A program made the translations under genes and the position numbers. The notes beneath the pieces were generated by a model. That model saw only the letters and a list, made by a program, of their open reading frames with translations, ran no database searches and was not told where the DNA came from. A DNA stretch of 64,000 nucleotides, from assembly GCF_000426485.1 (NCBI RefSeq), contig NZ_AUFL01000011.1:124001-188000 (forward strand), in the 5' to 3' direction. Shown here piece by piece: positions 10,093 to 18,439 of this stretch (the stretch's first letter is position 1; every line of letters begins with the position of its first letter). The DNA is from Indolivaga capnocytophagoides DSM 22835. Its GTDB lineage: Bacteria > Bacteroidota > Bacteroidia > Bacteroidales > Dysgonomonadaceae.

Positions 10093-11227
10093 ATGAAAAG
10101 ACATACATTTACAATCTACTTCTTTATTAAGAAGAGCAGGTTAAACTCACAAGGTTTAGCTCCGGTCAACATACGCATAACGATCGACCGGAAGGAAGTC
10201 TCTTTTACTTCTAAAATTCCCATTGACCCCGAATTATGGGATACGTGGGATACGCATGCCCAACGATTATCCGGGAGGTCAAAAACTGCCAGGGAGGTGA
10301 ATTCTGCACTTAACAGGATATATACTTACCTGTCGGAGCTTTATCACAAAATAAGAGAGAAGGATGGAGGTGTTACCTCTGAAAGACTGCGTGATGTTTT
10401 TCTCGGCAGGGAAAAGCTTTGCGAACAACATACAGTCCTTGAACTATTTGATAAATTAATTGTACAGAAACAACTTTTGGCTCAGAGTGAGGTTGTTAAG
10501 GAGATCTCAGCAAATTCTTACATTTGTTCGAAAGAAAAGTTGATGGCCTATATGGAGCTTCATCAGAACATATCCGATATTGATATGAAAAAGATTGATT
10601 CTGGATTTATGGACATATCTTTTTACTCTTGGTGGTTGCGACCCTATGATAAGACATATGCGACATATAAAACAGGTGACCACAGATGCATATCGCAATA
10701 ACGATATTGACAGAGATCCATTTTACGATATTACACTGACTGTTAAGAAAACGGAGCGTTTCTTCCTGAGCGAAGAGGAATTGGTTGTTCTTAAAGAAAC
10801 AGAATTTAAAAATAAGATATTAGAAGAAGTCTGGGATCTTTTCTTGTTTTGCTATTATACAGGTCTTGGATATAGCGATTTGAAGAATTTAAGGTACACA
10901 GATATAGTTGATAATGTCGTTTATGTAGAAAGAATAAAGACAGGAAATGATTGCTGCATCCCACTATTGAAGATTCCTCAGGAAATTATAGAAAAGTATA
11001 AGGATGATAGTCGTGCCGATGATCATGTGTTTTCGGCATGTGCATGCCAGAGAATGAATTTATATTTGAAAGACATAGGTATCGCATGTGGTTTTAGAAA
11101 GGTACTAACCACGCATGTTACAAGACATAATAAAACACCTTATCAATTATTATACAGTACATTACATAATATTCGTTTTTCAATAGCTAACGATTTTGAA
11201 ACCAGTTTGGTTATTAGATCTGCTTAA
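10093..11227 (+). pseudogene. Broken tyrosine recombinase gene
   Basis: The first frame (10093 to about 10660) encodes an integrase N-terminal arm and core-binding region: HTFTIYFFIKKSRLNSQGLA, then PVNIRITIDRKEV. The reading then has to move to another frame near 10640-10680 to continue with HIKQVTTDAYRNND and Y-T-G-L-G-Y-S-D, the box I region. The text T-T-H-V-T-R-H-N (box II) is followed by unrelated sequence, and the L-G-H and catalytic tyrosine are absent. The gene therefore has both a frameshift, probably with a small deletion, and a lost C terminus. Its tail runs straight into the 66-bp direct repeat at 11190, suggesting that element insertion replaced the 3' end. Confidence 0.8.
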
Positions 11228-11255
11228 TTTTCTAACTATACTAAAGAGCGACTTA
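11190..11255 (+). repeat. Left copy of ~66-bp direct repeat flanking the mod/nif island
   Basis: This stretch begins TAACGATTTTGAAACCAG and ends AAAGAGCGACTTA. By eye it matches 30406-30472 in the same orientation with about six mismatches and one missing base. Both copies contain a short reading frame ending N-D-(F/L)-E-T-S-L-V-(I/L)-R-S-A-stop, but similarity continues about 25 bases beyond that stop. The copy directly abuts the truncated recombinase. Confidence 0.75.
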
Positions 11256-11549
11256 ATATTTGCAAGTATATAAAATAAGATTAAACATCAATTATATTTA
11301 TAAAAATGATTTGTAATATCTCTATACAGTTTTAATCAAATGATTTTCTAGCGGTACCTAAAAATGGGTGATTTTACAAACTAAGAATTGTTTCTTTCAT
11401 AATCCATAAGTTTATTTTTAATAACCACTCTACTGAAGAATTTTCCACATTCTTGTATGTTTTAATCTGCAATAAATAGTATCACGACTCATTATCATAT
11501 ATATATAAATGTTGGCTCAATATTTGTTATTACTAAAATAAAAAAACAA
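11256..11549. other. AT-rich leader region of the Nif11-like gene
   Basis: No gene seen. Apart from the candidate sigma-54 site at 11513-11528 the region is plain AT-rich sequence; a TATATATATA run lies just upstream of that site. Confidence 0.4.
11513..11528 (+). promoter_or_regulatory. Weak sigma-54-like -24/-12 candidate
   Basis: TGGCTCAATATTTGTT has the GG and G of a -24/-12 element at the right spacing, but differs from the consensus at two conserved bases (C for A-C context, T for the -12 C). It lies 22 bases upstream of the Nif11-like ATG. Its position in a nif island makes it worth noting, but the match is marginal. Confidence 0.3.
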
Positions 11550-11795
11550 ATGGCTCTTAGTAATGCTTTTGCTTTTATAAAGTATATTCAATCAAGTAAT
11601 GATTTTAGAAAATCTTGTTACAGTTGCAAATCAAAGACTGATTTGATAACTATACTAGCATGTTATGAGATTGCATTTACAGATGAAGAGTTTCGTGAAG
11701 CAATTAGTGCATCATTATTTAAATGCCAAACGGAGAATGAATCCTTAGAAATTAAGCAAATAGAATGGCTATATAATTTATATCCCGAAAAATGA
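11550..11795 (+). CDS. Nif11-domain-like small protein
   Basis: 81 residues. The pattern NAFAFIKYIQSSNDF, then LITILACYEIAFTDEEFREA, fits the Nif11 domain: a short helix, a middle helix, then the G/A-F-x-F/T-x-E-E-(L/F) motif that opens the third helix. Nif11 proteins were named from nif clusters of cyanobacteria and also serve as peptide-precursor leaders. No Gly-Gly cleavage motif or core peptide is present, so a nif-linked role is likelier than a natural-product role. It is followed 6 bases later by a 110-residue unknown gene, probably in the same transcript. It marks the left edge of the island. Confidence 0.65.
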   Translation: MALSNAFAFIKYIQSSNDFRKSCYSCKSKTDLITILACYEIAFTDEEFREAISASLFKCQTENESLEIKQIEWLYNLYPEK

Positions 11796-11801
11796 CTTAT
11801 T

Positions 11802-12134
11802 ATGGATACAAAAGAAAACAAAAACATTATCATACCCAATATAGAAAAAATTCGTTTTATAATTAAAGATGCAACCGGCTTAGACGTTATGTATGCCTAT
11901 GAAGATTTGTTCTTTGCTGAACACGGTGTTTTTCTAATCAAAGTTTGTGACAATAATCAAAACCTCTTAGAATGCTTCTTTAATCTAGATTGTGATGTAC
12001 ATAATAGTTTGATAATACTCGAGAAGTTAATGACTTCATCTCAACTAAATGGAATGACTCTCCTTAATAAGGGGAGATTCGATATGAAGCAAGATAAGGG
12101 AGAACAAACCTTCTCCCTCACATTTTATAAATAG
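11802..12134 (+). CDS. Hypothetical protein paired with the Nif11-like gene
   Basis: 110 residues, acidic, without signal peptide or membrane segment, beginning M-D-T-K-E-N-K-N. I do not recognise the family. Alternating hydrophobic strands around 30-70 (GVFLIKVCDNN, LLECFFNLDCDVH) suggest a small alpha/beta fold. It starts 6 bases after the Nif11-like stop, so translation is probably coupled, and ends 21 bases from the convergent mop stop. Its place inside the island suggests a part in nitrogen fixation or its control; nothing in the sequence proves this. Confidence 0.6.
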   Translation: MDTKENKNIIIPNIEKIRFIIKDATGLDVMYAYEDLFFAEHGVFLIKVCDNNQNLLECFFNLDCDVHNSLIILEKLMTSSQLNGMTLLNKGRFDMKQDKGEQTFSLTFYK

Positions 12135-12155
12135 ACGTTTTATTTACAAAAATGT

Positions 12156-12362
12156 TTATTTTCCGATAAGCACTTCTGTTGACTTTATTATAGCGTGAGC
12201 TTCATCACCCACCTTTAGTTCCAATTCATCCACGCTATCCACCGTTACAACTGATGCTATAGTTTGTCCATTCCCCAAATCAATAGTTACCTTAGCCATT
12301 ACAGCTCCTCTTTTGATATCTGTAATAATCCCCTTTAAATCATTGCGAGCACTTAGTTTCAT
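12156..12362 (-). CDS. mop: Molbindin (Mop/TOBE-domain molybdate-binding protein)
   Basis: 68 residues forming a single TOBE domain: LSARNDLKGIITDIKRGAVM, then AKVTIDLGNGQTIASVVT and VGDEAHAIIKSTEVLIGK. This is the usual size of free-standing molbindins, which assemble into hexamers and store or buffer molybdate in the cytoplasm. It is transcribed divergently from the modE-like gene, sharing a 291-base region with it, so both may answer to the same molybdate-responsive control. ModC in this window has no C-terminal TOBE domain (221 residues), so this protein may supply that function separately. Confidence 0.9.
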   Translation of the reverse strand: MKLSARNDLKGIITDIKRGAVMAKVTIDLGNGQTIASVVTVDSVDELELKVGDEAHAIIKSTEVLIGK

Positions 12363-12534
12363 ATTTTACAGTTTTAATTGATTATAATAGCATAACAGTA
12401 AACCCGTTGTCTTTGTTATTTGATATCGGGGACTTTTTCTTTTGGGCATAAATTATCAAAACAGTAAAATAGACTAAACATCGTTATTGATAAAATCTAA
12501 TCCTTCTACATTTCGGTAAAAACAACCTCATTAG

Positions 12535-12550
12535 ACTACATAAATGTAGT
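12535..12550. promoter_or_regulatory. Palindrome in the mop/modE divergent promoter region
   Basis: ACTACAT-AA-ATGTAGT is a perfect 7-bp inverted repeat between divergently transcribed mop and modE-like genes. Its place and symmetry suggest a transcription-factor site, with the neighbouring ModE-like protein the obvious candidate. A related word, TACATTTTTGTA, occurs in the modC terminator, so the similarity could be chance. The rest of the 291-base spacer (12363-12653) is AT-rich and holds no gene. Confidence 0.4.
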
Positions 12551-12653
12551 TTTCCTAGATCAGTTCATTATACACTGAATCATATATTGCTGTATATCTA
12601 AAACTTACAACCAATGGCATGATTTCTGATATAATACTGAAAAGAAATAGAAC

Positions 12654-13004
12654 ATGCATCAACCCTTTCGAATTATATCTAAGCTAGAAATAGAAAAAAA
12701 TGGAAATTGTTTTCTCAATGCAAAACGTATTGAACTATTGAAGCGAATTAATAGTCGGGGATCTATTTTGGGAGCCTCCAAAGATATGAAGATGTCTTAT
12801 CAGCAAGCATGGGTTATAATCAAAGAGCTTAATAGTATCTCGCCATTACCTGTTGTTACACGTCAACGCGGTGGAACAAACGGAGGTGGTGCAGTAATTA
12901 CAAATTTCGGATTCAAATTAATAGAAAGTTTCGAGAGAATGGTCTCAGAACAAAACAAGTATATATCTGAAATGGAAGATGATATACTGGCATGCTTTAT
13001 TTGA
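12654..13004 (+). CDS. ModE N-terminal-domain-like molybdate-responsive regulator
   Basis: 116 residues with a LysR-type winged helix-turn-helix: FLNAKRIELLKRINSRGSIL, then GASKDMKMSYQQAWVIIKEL, which is the ModE pattern A-A-K-x-x-x-M-S-Y-x-x-A-W. The G-G-x-x-G-G-G-A wing (TRQRGGTNGGGAVIT) is also typical. The molybdate-binding TOBE half of full ModE (about 260 residues) is missing. The adjacent free molbindin could provide sensing in trans, or the protein may sense otherwise. It is the first gene of a probable operon with porin, modA, modB and modC (gap to the porin 65 bases). Confidence 0.8.
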   Translation: MHQPFRIISKLEIEKNGNCFLNAKRIELLKRINSRGSILGASKDMKMSYQQAWVIIKELNSISPLPVVTRQRGGTNGGGAVITNFGFKLIESFERMVSEQNKYISEMEDDILACFI

Positions 13005-13069
13005 TTTTTTTGCGAATCGTTATTCTTTTTAATTTATATCGATCTATTTCATCTTAATTTATTTAGGTT

Positions 13070-14338
13070 ATGGACAAAAAAAAGTTTTATTCAGGAATTT
13101 GTTTTGGCTTATTCTTAATTTTTCTTCAAGAGCCCGTTTATTCGCAATCAGTAAAGATTGACGGAGAAATACGGACGCGGGCAGAGTATCGAAATGGTTT
13201 TCAGAGCCCATTAGCAGATACATTGCATAATGCAACTATAGGTTCTCTTCGGACGAGGCTAAATGTTACTTACAGCGATGATAAAATCAAAGCTAAGATT
13301 ACATTACAAGATTCAAGAACCTATGGTCAGACAGGTATTAATAGTACGAATAATTCTCTTGGACTGTATGAAGCATGGGGGGCATATATGTTTACCCCTG
13401 AACTTTCGGCGACTTTGGGACGTCAGTCTCTCGAATATGATGATAAACGCCTTTTCTCTGCGGCAAATTGGAGTAATACAGGTAATTCGCACGATCTGTT
13501 GTTACTGAAATATGAAACTAAAACAGGAGTCAAAGCACATCTTGGAAGCGCATGGAACAATGGCAGTGATGTCCTCTATGAATCTGCTTATACTGTAAGT
13601 AAATCATATAAAATGATGACTTATATATGGCTAGCTAAATCTTTCGGTAAATTTGATGCTACAGCGCTATGGATTAATGATGGTTTTCAACGAGGAACAA
13701 CCAATGACTTGATAAACAGGTTGAGTTATCGAAATACAATAGGCGGAAATTTAGGCTTTAAGGACAAAACAATACCCTATTCATTCTATGCAACAGCCTA
13801 TTATCAATTTGGACACAACCCCAAAGATAAAAGTTTAAGAGGCTATTTATTGGCTCTTAAAAATCAATATTCGTTAACAAATCAGTGGAGCATAACATTA
13901 GGAGGAGACTATTTTTCGGGATCGAAATCAGATCTGGAATCAGGAAAAGACCGCACTTTCAATAAGCTATATGGAGTAAACCATTCATTCAACGGATCGA
14001 TGGAATACTGGGCAACATTGCCAACTCAAGGGCTATCTGATTTATATGCAGGCATTACATTTAAATCCAATTCAAAATTTAATGTTGATGCAACATTTCA
14101 CACATTTTCTCTGACTAAAGAATTAAGCTCAACAGATAAAAAGAATATTGGTTCTGAATTAGATATCACGGCGAACTATACTATTTCACCTGAAATAACT
14201 TTGCAAGGAGGTTGGAGTGCTTATTTCAAAACCGATCAGACCAATACTGTAAAAAAGCAAGTGAATATTGATACTAAATTTCCGACTTGGGCATATGTGA
14301 TGATTTCATTCAAGCCTACCTTTTTCTCTAAAAAATAA
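13070..14338 (+). CDS. Outer-membrane beta-barrel porin of the mod operon
   Basis: 422 residues with a signal peptide (SGICFGLFLIFLQEPVYSQ) and a barrel-like pattern of alternating strands to the end. KIDGEIRTRAEYRNGF, then L-R-T-R-L-N-V-T and L-G-R-Q-S-L-E-Y-D-D-K-R-L, match the alginate-export/OprO-like family (Alginate_exp). The C terminus S-F-K-P-T-F-F is a strand near the end rather than a classic terminal Phe signal. It lies between the modE-like gene and modA, with short gaps, so it probably lets molybdate cross the outer membrane. That substrate is inferred from context only. Confidence 0.75.
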   Translation: MDKKKFYSGICFGLFLIFLQEPVYSQSVKIDGEIRTRAEYRNGFQSPLADTLHNATIGSLRTRLNVTYSDDKIKAKITLQDSRTYGQTGINSTNNSLGLYEAWGAYMFTPELSATLGRQSLEYDDKRLFSAANWSNTGNSHDLLLLKYETKTGVKAHLGSAWNNGSDVLYESAYTVSKSYKMMTYIWLAKSFGKFDATALWINDGFQRGTTNDLINRLSYRNTIGGNLGFKDKTIPYSFYATAYYQFGHNPKDKSLRGYLLALKNQYSLTNQWSITLGGDYFSGSKSDLESGKDRTFNKLYGVNHSFNGSMEYWATLPTQGLSDLYAGITFKSNSKFNVDATFHTFSLTKELSSTDKKNIGSELDITANYTISPEITLQGGWSAYFKTDQTNTVKKQVNIDTKFPTWAYVMISFKPTFFSKK

Positions 14339-14356
14339 AATACTAATAATTAAATA

Positions 14357-15118
14357 ATGAGAACTATGAAACGACTATTATTTACAGTAATATTACTACT
14401 ATCTGTCTTTATATATACAAATGCACAGAATGTTAAAGTTGCAGCTGCTGCAAATCTCAGATATGTACTCGAAGACATAAAAAAACTATATGAAAAAGAA
14501 AATCCAAAATCTAAAATAGATATCACATTTGGTTCGTCCGGTACGTTAACACAACAGATAGTGAATGGAGCTGCATTTGATCTTTTTATGGCTGCAGATG
14601 TTGATTTCCCTAAAAAAGTGAAAGAGAGTGGCTTTGCAAATAGTGAAGTGAAAACATACATATATGGGAAATTAGCTCTTTGGAGTCTTACTCTCGACGT
14701 ATCTAAAGGGATTAATACTGTATTTCAGTCATCAGTAAAGAAAATAGCAATAGCCAATCCCAAGGGTGCACCATATGGAGAATCCGCTGTTAACTTGCTC
14801 AAATCAAAGAAACTATACGATAAGATAAGCAGCCGGATTGTATGGGGCGACAATATTGGTCAGGCAGCACAGTTTGCCTTCTCCGGAAATGCCGAACTGG
14901 GTTTTGTTGCACTATCATTGGCTATGGCTCCGGAAATGAGAAATAAAGGTAAATACTATGTATTCAATGAAAAGGATTGCCCTCCTATTAAACAAGCTTA
15001 TGTATTAATAAAGGGTTCGGAGAAAAATCCAGAAGCATCGAAGTTTATAAACTATGCGATGAGTCGAAAGTGCGATAAGCTTTGGAGTAGCTATGGATAC
15101 GGCTTATTAAAGAAATAG
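14357..15118 (+). CDS. modA: Molybdate ABC transporter substrate-binding protein ModA
   Basis: 253 residues. Signal peptide LLFTVILLLSVFIYTNAQ, then the ModA fold: KVAAAANLRYVLEDI, F-G-S-S-G-T-L-T-Q-Q-I (oxyanion-binding serines) and GAAFDLFMAADVDFPKKV. PKGAPYGESAVNLL and GDNIGQAAQFAFSGNAELGF follow in the normal order. Length is standard. It starts 18 bases after the porin stop and is followed 59 bases later by modB, so the genes form one operon. It delivers molybdate, possibly tungstate, to ModBC in the inner membrane. Confidence 0.95.
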   Translation: MRTMKRLLFTVILLLSVFIYTNAQNVKVAAAANLRYVLEDIKKLYEKENPKSKIDITFGSSGTLTQQIVNGAAFDLFMAADVDFPKKVKESGFANSEVKTYIYGKLALWSLTLDVSKGINTVFQSSVKKIAIANPKGAPYGESAVNLLKSKKLYDKISSRIVWGDNIGQAAQFAFSGNAELGFVALSLAMAPEMRNKGKYYVFNEKDCPPIKQAYVLIKGSEKNPEASKFINYAMSRKCDKLWSSYGYGLLKK

Positions 15119-15177
15119 TAACAGACCAATTCTCTATTGTTACACTAAGAACAATAGGGAACTTATTATATTGAGAT

Positions 15178-15861
15178 ATGGAAACTGATTTTATAGATAC
15201 TCTCTTACTGACTGCTAAATTAGCGACAGCAACAACAGGCATACTTTTTCTTTTGGGATTACCTGTTGCATATATATTGGCTTATACCCGATATCGGATA
15301 AAAGTGATCTTTGAAGCTTTGATTTGTATGCCAATGGTATTACCTCCTACAGTATTAGGATATTATGTGCTAGTAGCGTTTAGCCCACAAAATGGATTCG
15401 GGCGATTCATTGAGCAATACTTCGATGTCCGATTAGCCTTTTCTTTTGAGGGAATATTGATCGCAAGCGTAATAGCCGGACTACCTTTTATGATACAGCC
15501 TCTTCAAAGCGGACTTGCCAGTTTGCCTGCAAGTTTTAGAGAAGCATCGTATATCTTAGGTAAATCAAGAATAACAACATTCTTCCGTGTCTTATTACCC
15601 AATATAAAACCTTCTATAATAACCGGTATTTCTCTCACATTTGCCCATTGCATAGGTGAATTTGGCATTGTACTCATGGTTGGGGGTAATATTCCGGGAC
15701 AAACAAGAATAGCATCAATTGCAATTTATGATGAGGTGCAAACTTTGAATTATAGTGTAGCTAATAAATATTCTCTTATCTTGTTTGTTACTTCTTTTGT
15801 GTTGTTGACAATCATTTATAGTATTAATAAAGGATTCAGGATGAAAACCGGAGGGGAATAA
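15178..15861 (+). CDS. modB: Molybdate ABC transporter permease ModB
   Basis: 227 residues with about five membrane segments and the ABC permease coupling motif E-A-S-Y-I-L-G-K-S-R around 120-130. MVLPPTVLGYYVLVAFSP and HCIGEFGIVLMVGGNIPGQT are typical of ModB. Length fits the family. It works as a dimer in the inner membrane with two ModC subunits. It lies between modA and modC, 23 bases before modC. Confidence 0.95.
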   Translation: METDFIDTLLLTAKLATATTGILFLLGLPVAYILAYTRYRIKVIFEALICMPMVLPPTVLGYYVLVAFSPQNGFGRFIEQYFDVRLAFSFEGILIASVIAGLPFMIQPLQSGLASLPASFREASYILGKSRITTFFRVLLPNIKPSIITGISLTFAHCIGEFGIVLMVGGNIPGQTRIASIAIYDEVQTLNYSVANKYSLILFVTSFVLLTIIYSINKGFRMKTGGE

Positions 15862-15884
15862 ACCTCCATATATATGCGAAAGGT

Positions 15885-16550
15885 ATGATTTATATAAATG
15901 TAGAACGGAAAATGTTGACATCCGAAGGAGAACGCTCATTAAATATAGATATTAATATAGAAGATAAAGACCTTGTTGCTATTTTTGGTCATTCAGGTGC
16001 AGGAAAGACAACCTTGTTACGGATGATTGCAGGACTACAAAAGCCTGATAAAGGCGTTATCGCTATAGGAGATAACGTAGTATTCGACTCGGCAAAGAAG
16101 ATCAATCTATCTCCACAAAAACGGAATATTGGCTTTATGTCTCAGGATTACGCCCTTTTTCCGAATATGACGGTCGAGGAAAATATCCGTTTTGGACAAA
16201 ATAAAGGAAAAGAAAAACAGTATACAGACCAATTAATAGAAACATTTGGATTGGATATGCTGCGCAAGCGCAAACCTTCAAAACTATCAGGAGGACAAAA
16301 ACAACGGGTAGCCTTAGCCCGCTCCATTGCAAGAAAACCAGATGTGCTCCTCCTTGATGAACCGTTGTCTTCTTTAGACGAATCGATGAGATTATCTCTT
16401 CAATCTGAAATACTAAAAGCTCATGAATTATTTGCTTCAACAACACTTATTGTAAGTCATGATAAAGAAGAAGTCAAAAAACTAGCGACACATGTCCTTT
16501 GTATAGGAACAGAGAGAATCAGTGAGCTGCTGAATCCTACATTTTTGTAG
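15885..16550 (+). CDS. modC: Molybdate ABC transporter ATPase ModC (short, no TOBE)
   Basis: 221 residues. Walker A G-H-S-G-A-G-K-T-T-L, signature L-S-G-G-Q-K-Q-R-V, Walker B V-L-L-L-D-E-P-L-S-S-L-D, and the switch histidine in L-I-V-S-H-D-K-E. The protein ends right after the ATPase core. Full ModC proteins are ~350 residues and carry C-terminal TOBE molybdate sensors; the free Mop protein nearby may stand in. The stop codon lies inside the terminator hairpin at 16532-16555. Confidence 0.93.
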   Translation: MIYINVERKMLTSEGERSLNIDINIEDKDLVAIFGHSGAGKTTLLRMIAGLQKPDKGVIAIGDNVVFDSAKKINLSPQKRNIGFMSQDYALFPNMTVEENIRFGQNKGKEKQYTDQLIETFGLDMLRKRKPSKLSGGQKQRVALARSIARKPDVLLLDEPLSSLDESMRLSLQSEILKAHELFASTTLIVSHDKEEVKKLATHVLCIGTERISELLNPTFL

Positions 16551-16562
16551 GATTCTCTTTTA
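16532..16562 (+). terminator. Rho-independent-type terminator of the mod operon
   Basis: GAATCCTACA-TTTT-TGTAGGATTC forms a perfect 10-bp stem with a 4-base loop, followed by a T-rich tail. The modC stop codon TAG (16548-16550) is part of the stem. It separates the mod transcript from the nif promoter. Confidence 0.8.
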
Positions 16563-16648
16563 AATCTTACATTTTAGAACATTTTATAAAATCAGCTATT
16601 TTTTATTTCAAAATGATCAAAGATTATTAATCTATCGATCAGGATATT

Positions 16649-16680
16649 AAACCGTTATATTATTCAAGGTATAACGGTTT
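16649..16680. promoter_or_regulatory. Perfect inverted repeat just upstream of the nifH sigma-54 site
   Basis: AAACCGTTAT and ATAACGGTTT are exact reverse complements, separated by 12 bases, and end 9 bases before the -24 element. Its size and spacing fit a dimeric regulator site. It does not match the classical NifA activator sequence TGT-N10-ACA, and I see no such sequence in the 130 bases upstream. It could bind a repressor or a lineage-specific form of NifA. Confidence 0.5.
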
Positions 16681-16682
16681 AA

Positions 16683-17585
<903 letters not shown>

Positions 17586-17657
17586 TCAGACATTCAATAT
17601 AGTCCTATTTTCATAAAATTATTCAATTTACAATCATTAAATATCAGGAGGATTTTT

Positions 17658-17981
17658 ATGTTATTAATAAGAGCCATAGTACGTCCGGAGAAATCGCCAG
17701 TGGTTATGAAAGATTTATTTAATGCCGGTTTCCCGGCTGTTACGAAGTTGTCGGTTTTCGGTCGCGGGAAACAACGCGGACTAAAAGTCGGCAACGTAAC
17801 ATACGATGAATTACCGAAAGACTTACTAATAATTGCAATCAACGAAAAGGACAAAGAATTTGTCGTAGAAACGATTATAGAATCTGCCCGTTCCGGAGAA
17901 AAAGGACAGGCTGGTGACGGAAAAATATTCATTACTCCAATAGAGGAAACTTACACCATATCAAGCCGTAAGAAAGAATAA
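17658..17981 (+). CDS. nifI1: Nitrogenase regulatory PII-like protein NifI1
   Basis: 107 residues of the GlnB/PII family, placed between nifH and nifD as in methanogens and anaerobic bacteria. LLIRAIVRPEKSPVVMKDL and F-G-R-G-K-Q-R-G-L begin the fold; the T-loop is short (K-V-G-N-V-T-Y-D-E-L-P-K). R-S-G-E-K-G-Q-A-G-D-G-K-I-F is the B-loop/C-terminal signature. In characterised species NifI1 and NifI2 form a complex that binds NifDK and blocks it when nitrogen is plentiful, reversed by 2-oxoglutarate. A strong AGGAGG ribosome-binding site precedes the start. Confidence 0.93.
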   Translation: MLLIRAIVRPEKSPVVMKDLFNAGFPAVTKLSVFGRGKQRGLKVGNVTYDELPKDLLIIAINEKDKEFVVETIIESARSGEKGQAGDGKIFITPIEETYTISSRKKE

Positions 17982-17999
17982 AATTAAATCGTTAAAAGC

Positions 18000-18395
18000 A
18001 TGAAATTAATCTTAGCAATTATAAGAATCGCAAAAATGAGTGAGACTAAAGAAGCTTTGGCTGCTGCGGGTCTTCCGTCCTTTACAGCAATGCCTGTTTT
18101 AGGACGGGGACAAGGACATGGCGATTTAGAAAAGATAAAAGCAATATCTCAGCACAACGATGCCGCACCTGAAGATCTGAAAGATGCCTTGGAATTTATC
18201 CCTGAAGTGCCTCGTCTGAAGTCAAAACGAATGATAACACTTGTAGTTACCGATGACAAGAAAGAATTAGCTATAGAAACTATTCTGAAAGCAAACCAAA
18301 CAGGGAAATCGGGCGATGGGAAAGTCTTTATTTTAAACGCATTGGGATCATATAGTGTACATACGGGCGAAGCCGGAGACGTTACACTAGATTAA
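18000..18395 (+). CDS. nifI2: Nitrogenase regulatory PII-like protein NifI2
   Basis: 131 residues, longer than ordinary PII because of the enlarged T-loop (about 38-75), as expected for NifI2. Motifs are LILAIIRIAKMSETKEALAA, V-L-G-R-G-Q-G-H-G and T-G-K-S-G-D-G-K-V-F. It starts 18 bases after nifI1 and lies 44 bases before nifD. Its role is the paired partner of NifI1 in post-translational switch-off. Confidence 0.93.
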   Translation: MKLILAIIRIAKMSETKEALAAAGLPSFTAMPVLGRGQGHGDLEKIKAISQHNDAAPEDLKDALEFIPEVPRLKSKRMITLVVTDDKKELAIETILKANQTGKSGDGKVFILNALGSYSVHTGEAGDVTLD

Positions 18396-18439
18396 TTAAC
18401 AAATCTGTTCGAAGAAAAGAACTATAATCAAAAGAAATT

